64,000 nt of DNA. Origin: Stictocephala bisonia. Taxonomy: Eukaryota; Arthropoda; Insecta; Hemiptera; Membracidae. Shown piece by piece: positions 45,300 through 58,505 of the stretch. The stretch covers positions 221,001 to 285,000 of the forward strand of contig JAQJVL010000257.1 of NCBI GenBank assembly GCA_035578905.1, given 5' to 3'. The notes under the pieces are model-generated. The model was given only the letters and a program-made list of their open reading frames with translations. It had not been told where the DNA came from and made no database searches. The position numbers and the translations under genes are program-made. How positions within the stretch are numbered: the stretch's first letter is position 1; every line of letters starts with the position of its first letter.

Positions 45300-48200
45300 T
45301 ATTATTCTAGAATTCATTTTGTTACTTTTGTTATTACTTTTTTCACTATTTTTTATACATTTTTCGCTTTAAAAAAAATATTATACAAAATTTACTATTG
45401 TTACTCTCGTAGTTATATTGTTTATTTCCGATTGAATATAGCTATTTTATTAATATTGTAACCCAATTAATATATAAGGCAACTAAAACATTTTCTACAG
45501 TTAGCATTTCAAATTCATATTTCTGTTTCATAATGTTATAGTTAGGTAAGTTACAAGGAGATAACCATACACGCTTCGCATGTCAACCGCGTCACTCACT
45601 GCACTCGTGACACTAAATAATAGTGGTTAAACTATATTACGTAAAAAAATCATAATATACAAATTTATTTCTAGTAGCTCACTTATTATAACGTATTTAC
45701 AGTTGGAATCAGCCAATGTTATTAACTTACTATCATCAAGAAAGATTAATAACTTTCTCAACATTATAAACATCATTGTTTACATTCTAAGAGCTGTTTT
45801 ACACGTAATTATAGGGAAGAAATATATATGAAAAGTGTAATTAATTAATTGTAAACTCTTAATTAAATGAATTAATAGGATATAGGCCTAGTTAAGTGAA
45901 CGCTGCTAATGCTTGAATTCTGCATAAAAAAGTACAATTTAAACGAGCGTTAAAAACGCTGCATTTCTAACGCAACTCAAAATGGATGGTTATTTTCAAA
46001 ATGGATACCATTAAATTAGGTTTTATAGGTTTGCTTCAAATTTTAAATAGCTGAGCATATTAAACAAAAAAAAATTGATAGTTGGGTACAAAGTTCCATT
46101 TAAAGTTCCAGGAACTCAATGCACTCGAAGAAAAGGGTTTTCAATATTGTCGTATGATTATATTGGTCATAATAATACTACTAATTCTGCAATTAATTTG
46201 CTGACCAACACTAAACAACGAAATTACACATCTGGCTAGAGCACGCATTATCAACATATATATAAATTAACCAGCCTTAGCAAATCATATAAATTAGCGT
46301 AATATGCAGCGTTGAAATCTTCAATTCAATTTTTCCAACTGTCTCGTTTCGTCACCACTACGTTATTATTATATGTCAAATTTCATTATAATCACCACCA
46401 ATAGGTTCATGAGGTTCCATTTGTTATAATTAGATGTCTTTGGTTGCACATTTGACTGAATACACTCTGCTAACAACTTATGTATTTTATACTACAGTCA
46501 TCAATTTGTCAGATGTAGTCTGTGTGTTCCAGTTTTACTGTCACATTATTTTGTTGAAATCTAACCTAATTTTTACCGTTTTATTTCATACATACAGTCT
46601 AATATTGTTTATATTGTGTCTATTGTATTTACTGATATTGATTTTAGTGTAAATATAGTTATTGTTTTTAGAAAATGTAAATATATATATGAACACCGCC
46701 AGTTACTGGTAGGCCTGTTTGTAGCTGGCATGAATCTTAGTTATGTTTATTTTATTTTGTAATTTATTGTTTGATAACAATATCATTCATGACAGATCCT
46801 TGTAGATCAAGTGATATTCGGGATATTCTATTTCAAAGTGAGATTACTGAATCTGAAGATGAAACATTATTAGTGTATTGAAGGTATAGCAGCAAATGCA
46901 AAATACGCAATTTTTGATTTATGTGCGAATTTACTTTTTGGAACTTATAACTTCCTATCAAGTACTGGTTTCTATAGATACATATACATTTTTGTAATCT
47001 GTATAGAATTTTATACAATATAAAGAAACTACCAAGCTAAAATAATTATCACTGGTGTTATATAAATAAGCAAAAGAAAAAAATAATTTATCCATCTACA
47101 TATTTATTTTGTCTCTTAGCTCATACCAGATTTACAAAAATAAAGTTAGCCTTCTAATATATGTACTGTTAAATGCTACATTTCAGGCTGAAAACAATGA
47201 TATACAACAAGTTATATTTATACAGTAATAAGGCAGCTGGAATATTAATTTAATAAACCTTTGTGAAACAACTAATTTTGCTGCCACACTGGGGGAACAA
47301 CTATACCACACTTGCAGGGTTAAGTAGACCCTAAATGTTTGACATACAAAATAAACGTGTTTATTTACTTACAAAACAGCTGTTATTAATTAACTAAAAT
47401 CAGCCCAATGCTATCCTTATGGAAAAATCTTTTAGGAGCAGTTTCTACCTCTTCGAAGCACTTTATAGGGATGAAAATACTTTATATTTCCTATTTAGCC
47501 TACAACAAACATGTGTACCAAATTTCAGCTCTGTAGGATTACGGGAAGTGGGAGAGTTAAAGGGCTTTCTTTTTTAGATTAGTTATTATTGATCTATATT
47601 TATTATCTATATTATTATCCATTTAAGTTACTGGATTGTATATTCTTACTATATAGTTGTGGATTCTTACAATTATATTATTAAAATTTAAATGTGTATG
47701 TCTTGTTTGTATATATGTTATTTAGGTTAGTTAGGTTAGTATTAATATTGTCAAAAAGTGTATAAAAAACATGTGTATTCATGCTAAACATAAATTTTAA
47801 AAATTCATGTTTAGCATGAAAAACTACATTAAATTATAAATATATTTTTTTGATTATAAATAATGGAGATAAAACTAAAATTAAAAATTACAATAAAAGA
47901 GAATTTTTTGTACAAAATGAATTTTTTGCTAAATAAAGTGTTTTACACAAAAATATAGACAGTTTTACCTAGGCTACTGTTAATAAAAATATCAAGATTT
48001 ACATCTAGCATCTAGAAAGTACATAAATACTTAGTTTTTCCGATTTTATAAGTTTAAAATAGGTTTTTCGCAGAATAAAAACTAGCCAAGCATTTGCTCT
48101 CTGGTAGCAGCAAACTAAGTGTTTGTGACAGCAGGGAGAGAAAATTCTCAGTCTTTGGTCATAAGACATTAATCATTTACACTCTAAACAACCTTGGAGA

Positions 48201-50000
48201 ACACACTCAATGAAGAGCTAGCTGTTCTGTTCCATGCATCGAAGTAAATAATACAACTAGAATGCTAAGTATGAGTTCATGAAAGCGCGCCATTGTGGCA
48301 GCCTTCCCCCACCACCATGATGGACCCAGTGAAAATGAGCCAATTCATCGAAATGTTGCGCGAAGTTGTTAATTCGCTCCTAGCCTTCAATAACACAGAT
48401 TAAGTACAACGATATTTATATATTCTGAATCTGCCTTAAATGCAGAATGCAATGGTATGAGTACATTTTACTTTTAATTTTAATTAGAATTTCCATGGTT
48501 AAAAAGAGTTAAGAATTATTACATTGTGACATGAAAAAGTTAGTATGCGAGTAAATTTGTTAGTATGCGCTATGGCCGCTGACAAGTCTCTAACTGTCAC
48601 TGAATTATAATGGACAGAATTAAGACTTGGATATAGTTATCTTCCTTTTTAAAGCAAATATCCAGTGCTCAGTTCCAATAGAAGCAGAAGGAAACTAAAC
48701 TCAACTTCTAGAACTTAACCCTTCTACTAGACCTTAAGTGATCTTAAAACTGACGATATTTCCAAACTAAGTTTATGTCACATAGCTTGTCCGATCACAC
48801 ATAATAAGATTACAATCTTCAAGTTCTTTAAAGGTTTGCAGACATCTTAATTGAAGCCCAAGAACTTTTATGTAACAAGAGTGTGTAAGAAGTAATGAGT
48901 GATCCTATAGTATTAATATTACCCCCATGGATGGATCTTCTATTTCAATCAATGTTTGCCATTAGGACAAAAATTGAATTTGCATAATACATTCTTAAAC
49001 ACATCTTAGGCACAAACATCCACAGTTTCAAGGATTTGTTCATTTGTACCAGTTAACCTTAAAAACTAAAAAAAATATTAAAATAGGAAGATTATTACTT
49101 ATAATAAGTATGAATTAAAATAAGAATTAAATATTTCATGCGATTATTATTGACATCATGGTAAACATTAAATATATAGAAAACAAACCTGTTGATTTTA
49201 AGTAACTCTAAATATCCAAATGTCAAAACTGGACAGACACCAACTTTTCTATCACAAAGTATGTTTCCTCTTGTTCGTACTTCGTAAAAAAAACCAAATA
49301 GTACGCACTACGCAATCCTCTCTTCTGTCTTGGAAGGCTCATTAACTTTCCAAGAAGCCTACTCGAGAATCATTATCAAAGTCTTATATATATTGTCTAT
49401 ACCTATAAAACTATGTACATTAACTAGATACTTTTTCCTAGCGTAAGCTCTAATGCTAGATTAATGTATAGTTTTAGTACGGATATAAAGCTTATCAAGA
49501 TATTAACGATATAGTGTCAATCATGTTAATTTTTAACTTAAATGATAAAAACTCTTTTGTATTTCATACTTAGTAGACTACTTTTTAACTTTCATGATTA
49601 TAATTAATTATAAATCGGAGAATATTATTGGTTTATTGGAAAAAAGAATACTCTTGGGCCTTTTACCATCTTACAACTTAATTCTACTCAATGATATACA
49701 AAAATGTACAGTATAGTCTATTAATCACACAATGCTAGCAACTGCATGACTTTTTAAGTGTGACTTATCTAATGCTCAGCATACTATTATTTATTATGAA
49801 CAATAAATTAAAAAAGGAGTCAAACTTTCTAGTGACATTCATTCACCTGAATTTTAATAATTGAGCGAACAAATGTTTCATCCAGACATAATAGTTGCAA
49901 CAAATTTATTCCACCAGAAGTAGCAAGCAATACAAACACTTTGATTTGTCCCAAAGCTGATCCTGATTTCTGCTATAATTTACATTCTACGCGAGTTTCG
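45300..50000. other. Long stretch without a recognised gene
   Basis: AT-rich sequence with only short open frames (46434-46652, 46833-47018) lacking recognisable motifs. A 14-base hairpin occurs at 47778-47820. I see no splice-flanked coding segment that I would defend. Confidence 0.5.
47778..47820. repeat. 14-base perfect inverted repeat
   Basis: ttcatgctaaacat and atgtttagcatgaa separated by 15 bases. No poly-T or GC-rich stem that would suggest a terminator. Confidence 0.8.
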
Positions 50001-51300
50001 TAAAGTCTATGTTGGGGTATTGTAGAGAAAATGTCATGTATAGTGAATTTAATTACACCAAAGACTCGAAAATGTCCATTTGCTCCACTCTCGATTTGTT
50101 TAACAGTTTCACCGTTTTTACAAACGAGCATTTAAAAAAAAAGTGCAATAAGATTAACTACAAACAAATTAGATTAATCATAGAAAAAATACATTACCGT
50201 ACAAATTGATGGAGCTATATATGAGAAATGAAAAACTCAACATTACCCAAAGTAACTGAAAAACTTCATGATTAATGATACATTTGAAGACCTTATAAAT
50301 GAGCACATTGAAAAAACAGAACTTGTCCTTCCTGTGGAGAAGATCAGTTTTTCAGCTGAAGCAAATTCAAGTCCGGCCATCCATTGCCAATATCAAACAG
50401 TAGCTAGCTATGATTCTTCATCAAATGACGTAAAGAGGACTTTAGCTTAGTTCATCACATTTAAACAGAAAAATAATTTTTTACACATGAGCAACAAAAT
50501 AACACGAGTAACAACAAATCTAAAAGAAAATTTACTTTATCTACTATTATTTTATTTAAAATAGTTTAACATTTAAAATAGTGAAAAGCTAACTAACGTT
50601 AGCCACTTCCATCAACTATTTTCATTTATATACGGCAAAGTCATATTTTCCCATGCGCCTTCCAGTATCATCTTCAATTTTCAACGTAGAAGCTCTTACA
50701 TTTTTTCACTCTTTTATAATTTTAAAAGTTTATCAAACCGTTTACTTCCATTTCACTTATTTAAATGACTTATTATTGTGTAATCTTCTACTTCCAAGTG
50801 TTAGAACGTAAATGGCGTACAGTTCGGTAATTAAAAACTGTGCAGTTGCACTGATCACAGCCACCACACGCTAAAACAAAAGAACCATGCATCATTATGG
50901 CGTTCGGCTTGCCCTCCTGTTACTTCTGCATTATCCAGTCACATCAAACCTTCAGTTTCAATCCTGAATTGACTTCCTGGATACATTGCCAATATCCTTG
51001 GGGATCACTATGAGATCTTGTTCAACTTCCGTTCAGAATATTTTCTTTTATATCTATCTATAGAATTGTTATCTGTTTTTAAAGCTCCTCCCTCTAATTT
51101 AACTGGTTCTCCAATCTTAAAATATAGAGTGAACTCTGTTTCGTACAGCGTGTCAACATATTTGTCTATTTTGTTTCTTCAATATTCAATTACCGCCCCC
51201 TTAATCTTTGCTGCAGATTATGTAAATATGGTTTCTGAGTGTAGAATTAAGAATGTTTTTATTTCTATTGATTTGTGTTAACAATAATAGGAAACGTTGA
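50000..51300. other. Unresolved stretch with three short open frames
   Basis: Open frames at 50009-50209, 50268-50450 and 51018-51281 (plus strand, 60-87 codons) lie close together. The second has a moderately protein-like composition (INDTFEDLINEHIEKTELVL). None shows a motif I recognise, and no consensus splice site joins them convincingly. It may be a decayed transposon or spurious. Confidence 0.3.
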
Positions 51301-51344
51301 TTTATACTATATACACCTATAAGCCAGATTCATAATTTCTATGC

Positions 51345-51720
51345 AGATTAATCAAATCAATCTTTATTGCAGAAACTTCTGAGTACGTCAGTAAGCATTA
51401 CAAACGTCAAGTGAACTTAAAAACTAATAACATAATGAACAAGATTACTACAGTGTAGTTACAAAAGTACAGAAACATTATAGTACAATAATAAATTATA
51501 AAATATCAATGGCAGTCATTGGGTCTGATACCAGAGACTTGCTTCGATTGTCAAACTTATCCCAAGTTAAAGCTCTTCTGATTTCTGGTGAAAATTTGTT
51601 TTAAGTTAACTGGGAAACTAGTCAAAGAGCTGGTTTCCTTAGATTTAAGTCGCCCAGCACATTGTGGGATGACTTGAAAATTTGGAATTCAGAGTAGATA
51701 AGATCTTTTTAAACTCTGAA
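51345..51720 (-). mobile_element. Probable 3' end of a non-LTR retrotransposon
   Basis: The minus strand ends at about 51345 with aataaagattgatttgatta, the same type of A-rich, TTGAT-like tail seen at 34311 and 36345. Upstream on the minus strand a short segment QVIPQCAGRLKSKETSSLTS, followed by FPVNLKQIF, resembles the last block of ORF2. Fragmentary. Confidence 0.4.
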
Positions 51721-52491
51721 AGTCAGGTGTTCCCAAAACTTTTTTGTCCTATGCCCTAGTGGTTAAATGGAAGAGAACACTTTATAATCTTAACTTCACC
51801 ACTACAATAAAGACTACTTCTTCATTCATCCTGTTCAAATGAAAGCTTCTGACACCTCTCTTGCACCATAAATTGTATGGAATGTTTGGGCATATGAAAA
51901 AAACAAGTAATTCATTGAACATAAATTGTTTAATTCAACTTTCCCAAGAAACATGATATATTTTTAATTTACTGGGTAAAGAAGTACTGGTAAGAGAACA
52001 AGATGTTAGCTTGTATTTTAACTGATCACACATCATAGCCTCAAATCTCATTTCCAGCTGGTCTCAGGGCCGTTAACTTGTTTTCACGCCCCCCCCTGCT
52101 TTAAGTAATGCCACTTTGCATTGCTATCTGAAGGAGCTATGTTGAACAGCACTGGAAGCCATGGTAGAGGGGTTGCTATGCTATGTTGATAGCCCTCATT
52201 GCCCAGTTTAGTTGGACATCAACCTGTCGTACATGTCAAGAGCCACACAGGAACACAATAGTCAGCTTACTTAGCACAAGACAAACTACAATGCATTCTT
52301 ATACTTTAAAAGTATACCATACAAATTATAATGACCATGAACCTCCTGAAGCTTCTAAGGCATTCATAAACTTAAGATAATTTACGGTCTTGTAGATTGT
52401 TGAGGCAACAGCCAGTCTTTTCAGCTGTATAATGAATAAAACATATAGTTGTCAATAGAAAAGTGGAGATTGTCATGAGTATACCTGAGGG

Positions 52492-54349
52492 CATACTTGG
52501 GAAAGTTTATGATTTTTTTTAACTGAATAAAGTTAAAGTTAATACTCTAAAAAAGTAACTAATTAAAGTTAAAAGTTAGAATAAATTTAAACTAACTGAT
52601 TAAAGTTAAATGATTAGAAAATTAACTGAAATTGAAAGTTAAAAGTTAGTTTTGGTACAGTAAAATATACATAAACAAATACTTAACCTGTATTATGTTT
52701 TATTATTTATAACATCTTAGATAAATAGGCCTATTTATAATATATTACTATACAATACTATTAATTAGATTATAGCAGTTTCTACAGTAGTTTTTGTTAT
52801 ATAATTGTCCAAAATCTTAAAAATTAAATATTTAATTTAATTTCTAAAATTATTAACAAAAACTGACACAAGTCTTTGAAATTAAAGTTTTACATTTTTA
52901 AGCTATACTTAAAAAAATCAATAACTATCTTATAGAAAATTTACGATAACTAAACATTTTTTTTAGTTGGCGCAGATAATAAGAAAGGCCAAATAATATC
53001 GTGACATATTGACTCCAGGTGATTTTTATCAGGCTGGAGATGATAAGGAAGGGTCACTGATAAGAAAGTATTGGGATTAGTGGTAAACAAAAACTGAAAA
53101 AAATATACCCACTCTATAAGTGAGTGAAAGCAGATCTATTTATACTATTTTCGATAAGCAATTACGTTTATTAGATGTATAAGAATTCGCCGTTCTGAGT
53201 GCATGTTTTATTCTTACTGAAATAAGTTAATTAAACATTATGAAAACTATCTAAATCATTTAAAAAATACAAAACTAATTACCATTGATAATAATATTAA
53301 TATTAAAAATAGTATTATCATTATCTTTTCTGTTCGATGGTGCCGATAGCAAAATAATGAAAACAGAACGAAATATAGCAATTGTTACTTGAAATATGTT
53401 CTGCAATCTTGAAGATAGTTTATTCTGTTGCGTGGTATCATGTAATGGATTGATTTTACCTAGTAAGCCTAATTTAAATTAAAGTAAACGTTTGAGGAAA
53501 TGTTGGTTTGATTAACCATTTAAATGGTTTTTCCCAACTACTTTTGAACAGGACAATTTAGATATGTAATGATCAATTAATCAAGTACTAACAGCATTAA
53601 CGTCAAAATGCAACTGATTTTCCTAATTAGTTATACAGATAGATGGGTAAACAGGTAAAATTACAGTATTAGAGTTTTTGAAAGATAAACAAGCTTAGGC
53701 AAGCATAAAAATATTATGCTTATAATTATTTTTGCTTGCCTAGTTATAGCTATATTTAAATTACTGTGTATATGCTGGTCATTGTCCATATTTCCACAAT
53801 TATGCCATCTCATTTGTATTCATTGTAAATTGGCGTTTGCCGTAAATAAATAAAAATTAAAAAAAAAAATAGGCCCAACACGTTAATTTAAAACAAGATA
53901 ACTAAATGACTATCTCAACTTTATACCTAAACATAATTAGTCAAGTGAAATTATCACCTCAGGGACACAAGTCAATCCTACAACAATGGTATACTCGTTT
54001 GGTCCGCCTTTTTTTATTTATAAGGCAGTAAAATGTGAGTAAAGGGGAGCTGGTGCGTCTTCAAAACAGTGACCTTGCTTGTCTGTGACAATTGGGGGAT
54101 GAGGAAAACAATCGGTCTTTGACCTGAGTTTTAGATACTTTCTCCCCAGTCCACATTCCTCGGACCAAATGGCACCTTTTATCACATTTGAAAAACTAAC
54201 TGAGTTACTTTAACGGTTAGCCAAATTTTCAACTAGTTAAAGTTAGAAGTTAAGCATTACCAAAACTAACGAATAAGTTAAAAAGTTAATAGAAAAAGTA
54301 ACGATTAAATTTAATCGTTAATTATTTTTAATCGTTAATCCCAAGTATG
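52492..54349. mobile_element. hAT-like transposon, non-autonomous, 1.86 kb
   Basis: The 8-base duplication cctgaggg occurs at 52484-52491 and 54350-54357, and the element ends are inverted repeats (catacttggga / tcccaagtatg). Subterminal regions of nearly 200 bases are packed with gttaaagttaaaagttag-type repeats in opposite orientation at the two ends; for example ttagttttggtaca at 52653 is mirrored by attaccaaaactaac near 54260. An 8-bp target duplication and subterminal repeat arrays are characteristic of the hAT superfamily. No transposase frame. A retroelement-like 3' end with poly-A lies inside near 53840-53875. Confidence 0.8.
53696..53742. repeat. Imperfect hairpin within the hAT-like element
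   Basis: taggcaagcataaaaa is mirrored by atttttgcttgccta about 20 bases later. Confidence 0.7.
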
Positions 54350-56410
54350 CCTGAGGGCATGTAAATAGCTTGATGTTATAAGCACACAGAACAATGATTT
54401 CATTTGCAAACAGACCTTCATACTCCAAGGCAAGGCTTAAACTACTGATGAAGTCGATTCTCTTAAAATTCAAAGAACAGAGATATGGTATAATTATCTT
54501 TAAGAAACAAATGGCTAACCTGATGCTGCTATCACAAGAATTTGAATTAAGAGTATATGTACATTATTGATACAATTTTAAATCTTGAAAGATTTGTGAT
54601 TGAGTTCTGTTATTCAAGTGCATTTTTATCTTAAGAAATTGAGTTCTCTTGGGACTGAAGAAGGAGCCTGCGGTCCCAAAATATTTCACAATCTCCATCT
54701 GTTTGTAAGTGTTTATGTTTTCAGTTTACTATCTATGATGCTTGGTAACTTTTTACTAAAATGTAATAAGACTAAAAAAACGTTTTCCTTTTATAAGCTT
54801 AAGAACAAAAGTAAATGTGTGGAATAAAATAACATGCATTATGAGAGGCTAGTAGTAGTCTTCCATAAATAAAACAAGTTTGACTGCAAAATATATCAAA
54901 CAAATCTGTTCAAACACTTCTACCTTTGTGGTAAAAGAAGTACTTACCGAGTTCCTTTTACTATGATGAGGGTTTTGTGCAAAAACCATAGGAATAAATA
55001 ATTTAATTTCACAAGACATATTGTAATTTAATAAATATTAATTTTATAAAAATTTTATTGTTTTAGATTTTGTCAACAAATAAATTACCATAGAACTTAA
55101 TTTAAAAATAATGCCTCAATAAAAATAATTCATAATTTCATGTAAATTATTTAAATCATTATTAAAGTAATTCTTTAATTCATAACAAAATCCTTTCATT
55201 TTTTAAATTAAAACACACACCTTTCAATAAAAAATTGTAACATTTTTAAATAGAATTTTAATACACGCTAATGATAAATACTAGAAACAAATTAATTCAA
55301 ACATTGTTGACACTGATTAATTATACAATTCAATCAAATTCAAACCCTCACTGATATTAATAGTTAAACCTACATATATACTAAAAATTAGTAAATATTC
55401 ATATAAATAACTTCATAATGTGCAGTTAACAATCTTCAGTGGATGAAACAAACGAATATGTGAACATCTGTTTGATAATGGTCCTGCCACATAGTTGTGA
55501 ATAATTAGTATAATATAGCTTTATTACATTACATAATATATAATATTTCACTCGAATGACAAATAACAAACCTCAAAACACACAATGACCGACTGAGATC
55601 TTGAAGTTGATCAAAATATACAGACACAAAACTACAATACACATTAGGAATACAGTATTCAACTACTGTTACACACAGGTCTTACGCAGGACTCAACTAA
55701 AGAAAAAAGGTAGTTTTATTAAATGTATTATTGCAAATTGAAGCGTAGCTCTTTGTCTAAATTGATAAAGTCTCATTAAACCAATGTGTACAGTAACATT
55801 CTAACGTCTGGCCAGCAGAAATTCCATGATGCCTACAATACTGTAACAATGACTTAATTTTAATATGTAGACTAACGGTACTTAATAAAAAATATACTTA
55901 TTAATAAAATCTAACCACAATAGAACAATTTTCTAAAAAAACAACATGATTGGATTATTTTTTTTTTAACTCTTGATATTGGAGGAAGTTCCTTAAAAAA
56001 AGTATTTGAAAGTTGATGCAATACAACACAATATTATTTTAATATATTTTAAAACACAGTACAATCTCGGTTATCCGTCCTAATGTGGCAACAGGTTAAG
56101 CCGGATGAAACATAAATATGTCACAAAAAACTTGGTTTTCTAACAATGAATAGGTTCAATAACTCATATCAGATGGCAAGCGAGAGAGGAGCGCCAACAG
56201 TGGCATGAAATGCAAATCAAGAAGGCATGGCAAATTTTGACAAGACAAACGTGGGCGACTACATATTGTCAAAATCTTGTGTCTCAAAGACATTGTTAAA
56301 AACAACTGTTTTACTAATTTAAAATTATAACTTCATTTCATTTGTTGACATATAGAATTTAAATAAAAACTTGTTGTAAAGAATAATTTTAGTGATTTTA
56401 AAAGTATGTA

Positions 56411-57220
56411 CAGTAGAAACCCTGTTTTCCGTCAGGGGTCGGGACTGCGGCCGTGACGCATTGGAGAATAGACGGATTATAGAGAATTCACCCAAACACA
56501 CTAATATCGCTGGATGCAAACTTATTAGTGCTTATGCACGTTAAATTTAAATGCTGTATAGTACATATTGATTAACAAAATGAGAATGAAAAGGTTAGAA
56601 AAAAGACATTTTCAGAATGTATACACTGCAGGTCAAAACTACTCTTTTATTACAGTAGGTCTAGTTTTAATGTAAAACATAAGCTTGTTCATTATGTAAT
56701 AAGCAGAAAAATTAATTATCAACATTATTAAAATTAAACTGCTGTACAGAATAACATATTAAAGCCTAGTTCCCACTTCCCACGGCCTGTGTTTTAGCAA
56801 CACAGGCCCGATGGCAGTACACATGTATTGTGTTGCAGCAACTCGCCTGTGTATCATCAGACAGGACTGTTCCAACAGCCCGTGACCTGTGTAGGCATCG
56901 CGTCTTAAAATTTCATCTTCAACACATGCCTTTGTAGTGCCACCTCTTTCCCCATGTTGTAGGAGACCTGATCAGGCAGGTCCGTACGTCAGGCGAGCTG
57001 TTCCAACGACCTGTTATCTGTTAGACGGCAGACGAGGCCTTACAGATGGCAGGCCGTTGGAACTAGGCTTATGAGGGCTAGACGGCTGGTGGGGGAAATT
57101 GTCGTCTCCAAGTCGGATTAGTCATACGGCAACTGTCATATCGTGGCGCGACAAACCCAGACACTGACGGATAACAGAACCTGGCGGAAAATAGGGTGAC
57201 GGACAATCGGATTTTCACTG
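56411..57220. mobile_element. Tigger/pogo-like non-autonomous element, TA-flanked
   Basis: TA at 56409-56410 and 57221-57222 flank ends cagtagaaaccctgttttcc and (reverse complement of the right end) cagtgaaaatccgattgtcc, both continuing into gtc. The cagt...ccgtc ends and the TA duplication match Tigger/pogo terminal repeats. Length 810 bases, of which about 310 is a second nested inverted-repeat element (56762-57070). A related but solitary end (cagtacaatctcggttatcc) occurs at 56057, about 350 bases to the left. No transposase frame. Confidence 0.72.
56762..57070. mobile_element. Nested GC-rich MITE
   Basis: Ends aagcctagttccc...acggcctg on the left and caggccgttggaactaggctt on the right are inverted repeats of about 20 bases with a small gap. 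The interior repeats cctgt / acagg words and gttccaacagcc. Its composition is distinctly GC-rich compared with the surrounding element, indicating a separate insertion. I could not define the target duplication. Confidence 0.6.
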
Positions 57221-57241
57221 TACAGTAACTACATCCTTTAA

Positions 57242-58501
57242 CCCTTTCCACTCCAATTACTGGGAACCCAGTTTCCCTATCAGCTCCATTTACTTTTAAA
57301 CAAACATTGCCTACTACATTTGTTCAGTGGGAAAAACATATATCTGATAGTTCCAAAAAGCTGATGTATTTTTTCTTTGTTTCTTCTATGCTAAAGTATA
57401 GATTAATATAAAATAAAACATATATTTTTATTTTCAAAATTTTTTAATTATATATATTTATTGGAACAAAATTGAATTTCTAACAAAAAAACGGATACAA
57501 GAAGATCTTTTGAAAAATTTTAAATAGGAAGAATAGTATTTGTTGTTTGTTTTTTGTTGTTTGTATCCTTACAAACAAAAAAAGTCATTTTCAAATATTT
57601 TGGACTAAATTATACATAAAAAAAAAATATATAATTCTAAAACCGAATTTTTTTGAAAAACAACATTTTTACCAAAAAAATTATTTTCACTGCAACTAGT
57701 AAACAATTGCTCCATAAATTTTATGTTATTGCTTAGCAACAGTCAAAAGGTACATAATTTAGACCAAATTTGTAAGTAAAGCTTTTTTCAATAACTCAAA
57801 ACATGTTATCAGCTAAAAATATAAACAGACAAAATCCAATAGCCTACTTGCAACGCTCTTTCATTTTCATACCGGTTACACATAGGCCTACGGTAAAAAT
57901 ACTTATGAACATACAGGAAATGTAAAAGATGAAAAGAAATGTTTTAGGCACACAACTAGTTGGATAATAAATCCTCGTCAAATAGTAAGCTGGTAATACC
58001 GTCATCACTGAGGTTCGAAATCGAAACTATTCTATCGCCACTTCCATCATTTGGTAGAATACTACTGCCGTCGTCTTCACCCATTTTATTCGACAGGAAT
58101 CATCGTCGTAAAAATAAAAATATTATGAATAAACAGTAAAACAACAACGATAACCTAGCAGCAACAATGTGTTTTATAAGCTCATTACGAACGATAACAT
58201 ATGACGGAACAAAGTGAGTGCAGATAGCTGTTGCAGTCAGCCAGCTGTTTACAGAGCAGCCACAGACGACAAACATTACATTTTCTGAAGTTTGTTTACC
58301 TGTACTAAACTCAAACGGTTCCGAAAAAATTCTACAGATAGCAGCACATATCAAACAACAACCCTAGTGGTCAATAATGTAACTACGTCAGTCTAAATAC
58401 AATCATAGAACGTTTTTATAGAGACGTCGGGCCCGGCCCGACATTGGAGTTAGTGCGGTAAGTTGCGTGGCGGGGCTGCCCCGCCACTTGAGTGGAAAGG
58501 G
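57242..58501. mobile_element. piggyBac-like element, deletion derivative, 1.26 kb
   Basis: TTAA at 57238-57241 and 58502-58505 flank inverted ends ccctttccactc and gagtggaaaggg; the CCCTTT start is typical of piggyBac ends. Near the right end are two GC-rich palindromes: gtcgggcccggcccgac at about 58427-58443 and gtggcggggctgccccgccac at about 58468-58488. The minus strand carries the acidic transposase N-terminus at 57956-58084. The catalytic domain is missing, so this is a non-autonomous derivative. Confidence 0.85.
57956..58084 (-). pseudogene. Truncated piggyBac-like transposase N-terminus
   Basis: ATG at 58084 to TAG at 57956 gives 42 residues, starting MGEDDGSSILPNDGSG and ending LLFDEDLLSN, rich in D, E and S. 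PiggyBac transposases begin with an acidic, disordered segment of this kind. Position and orientation (just inside one TTAA-flanked end, reading inward) support this. The frame ends before any DDD catalytic domain. Confidence 0.55.
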
Positions 58502-58505
58502 TTAA

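Noticed and set aside
47310..48730. TTAA-type transposon between gcagggttaa (about 47320) and ttaacccttctac (about 48716)
   Set aside because: The two TTAA motifs face outward in the wrong orientation for ends of one element, and the adjoining bases do not form inverted repeats.
51724..51762. hAT terminal repeat (caggtgttcccaaaac)
   Set aside because: Resembles hAT ends, but I found no partner end or 8-base duplication.
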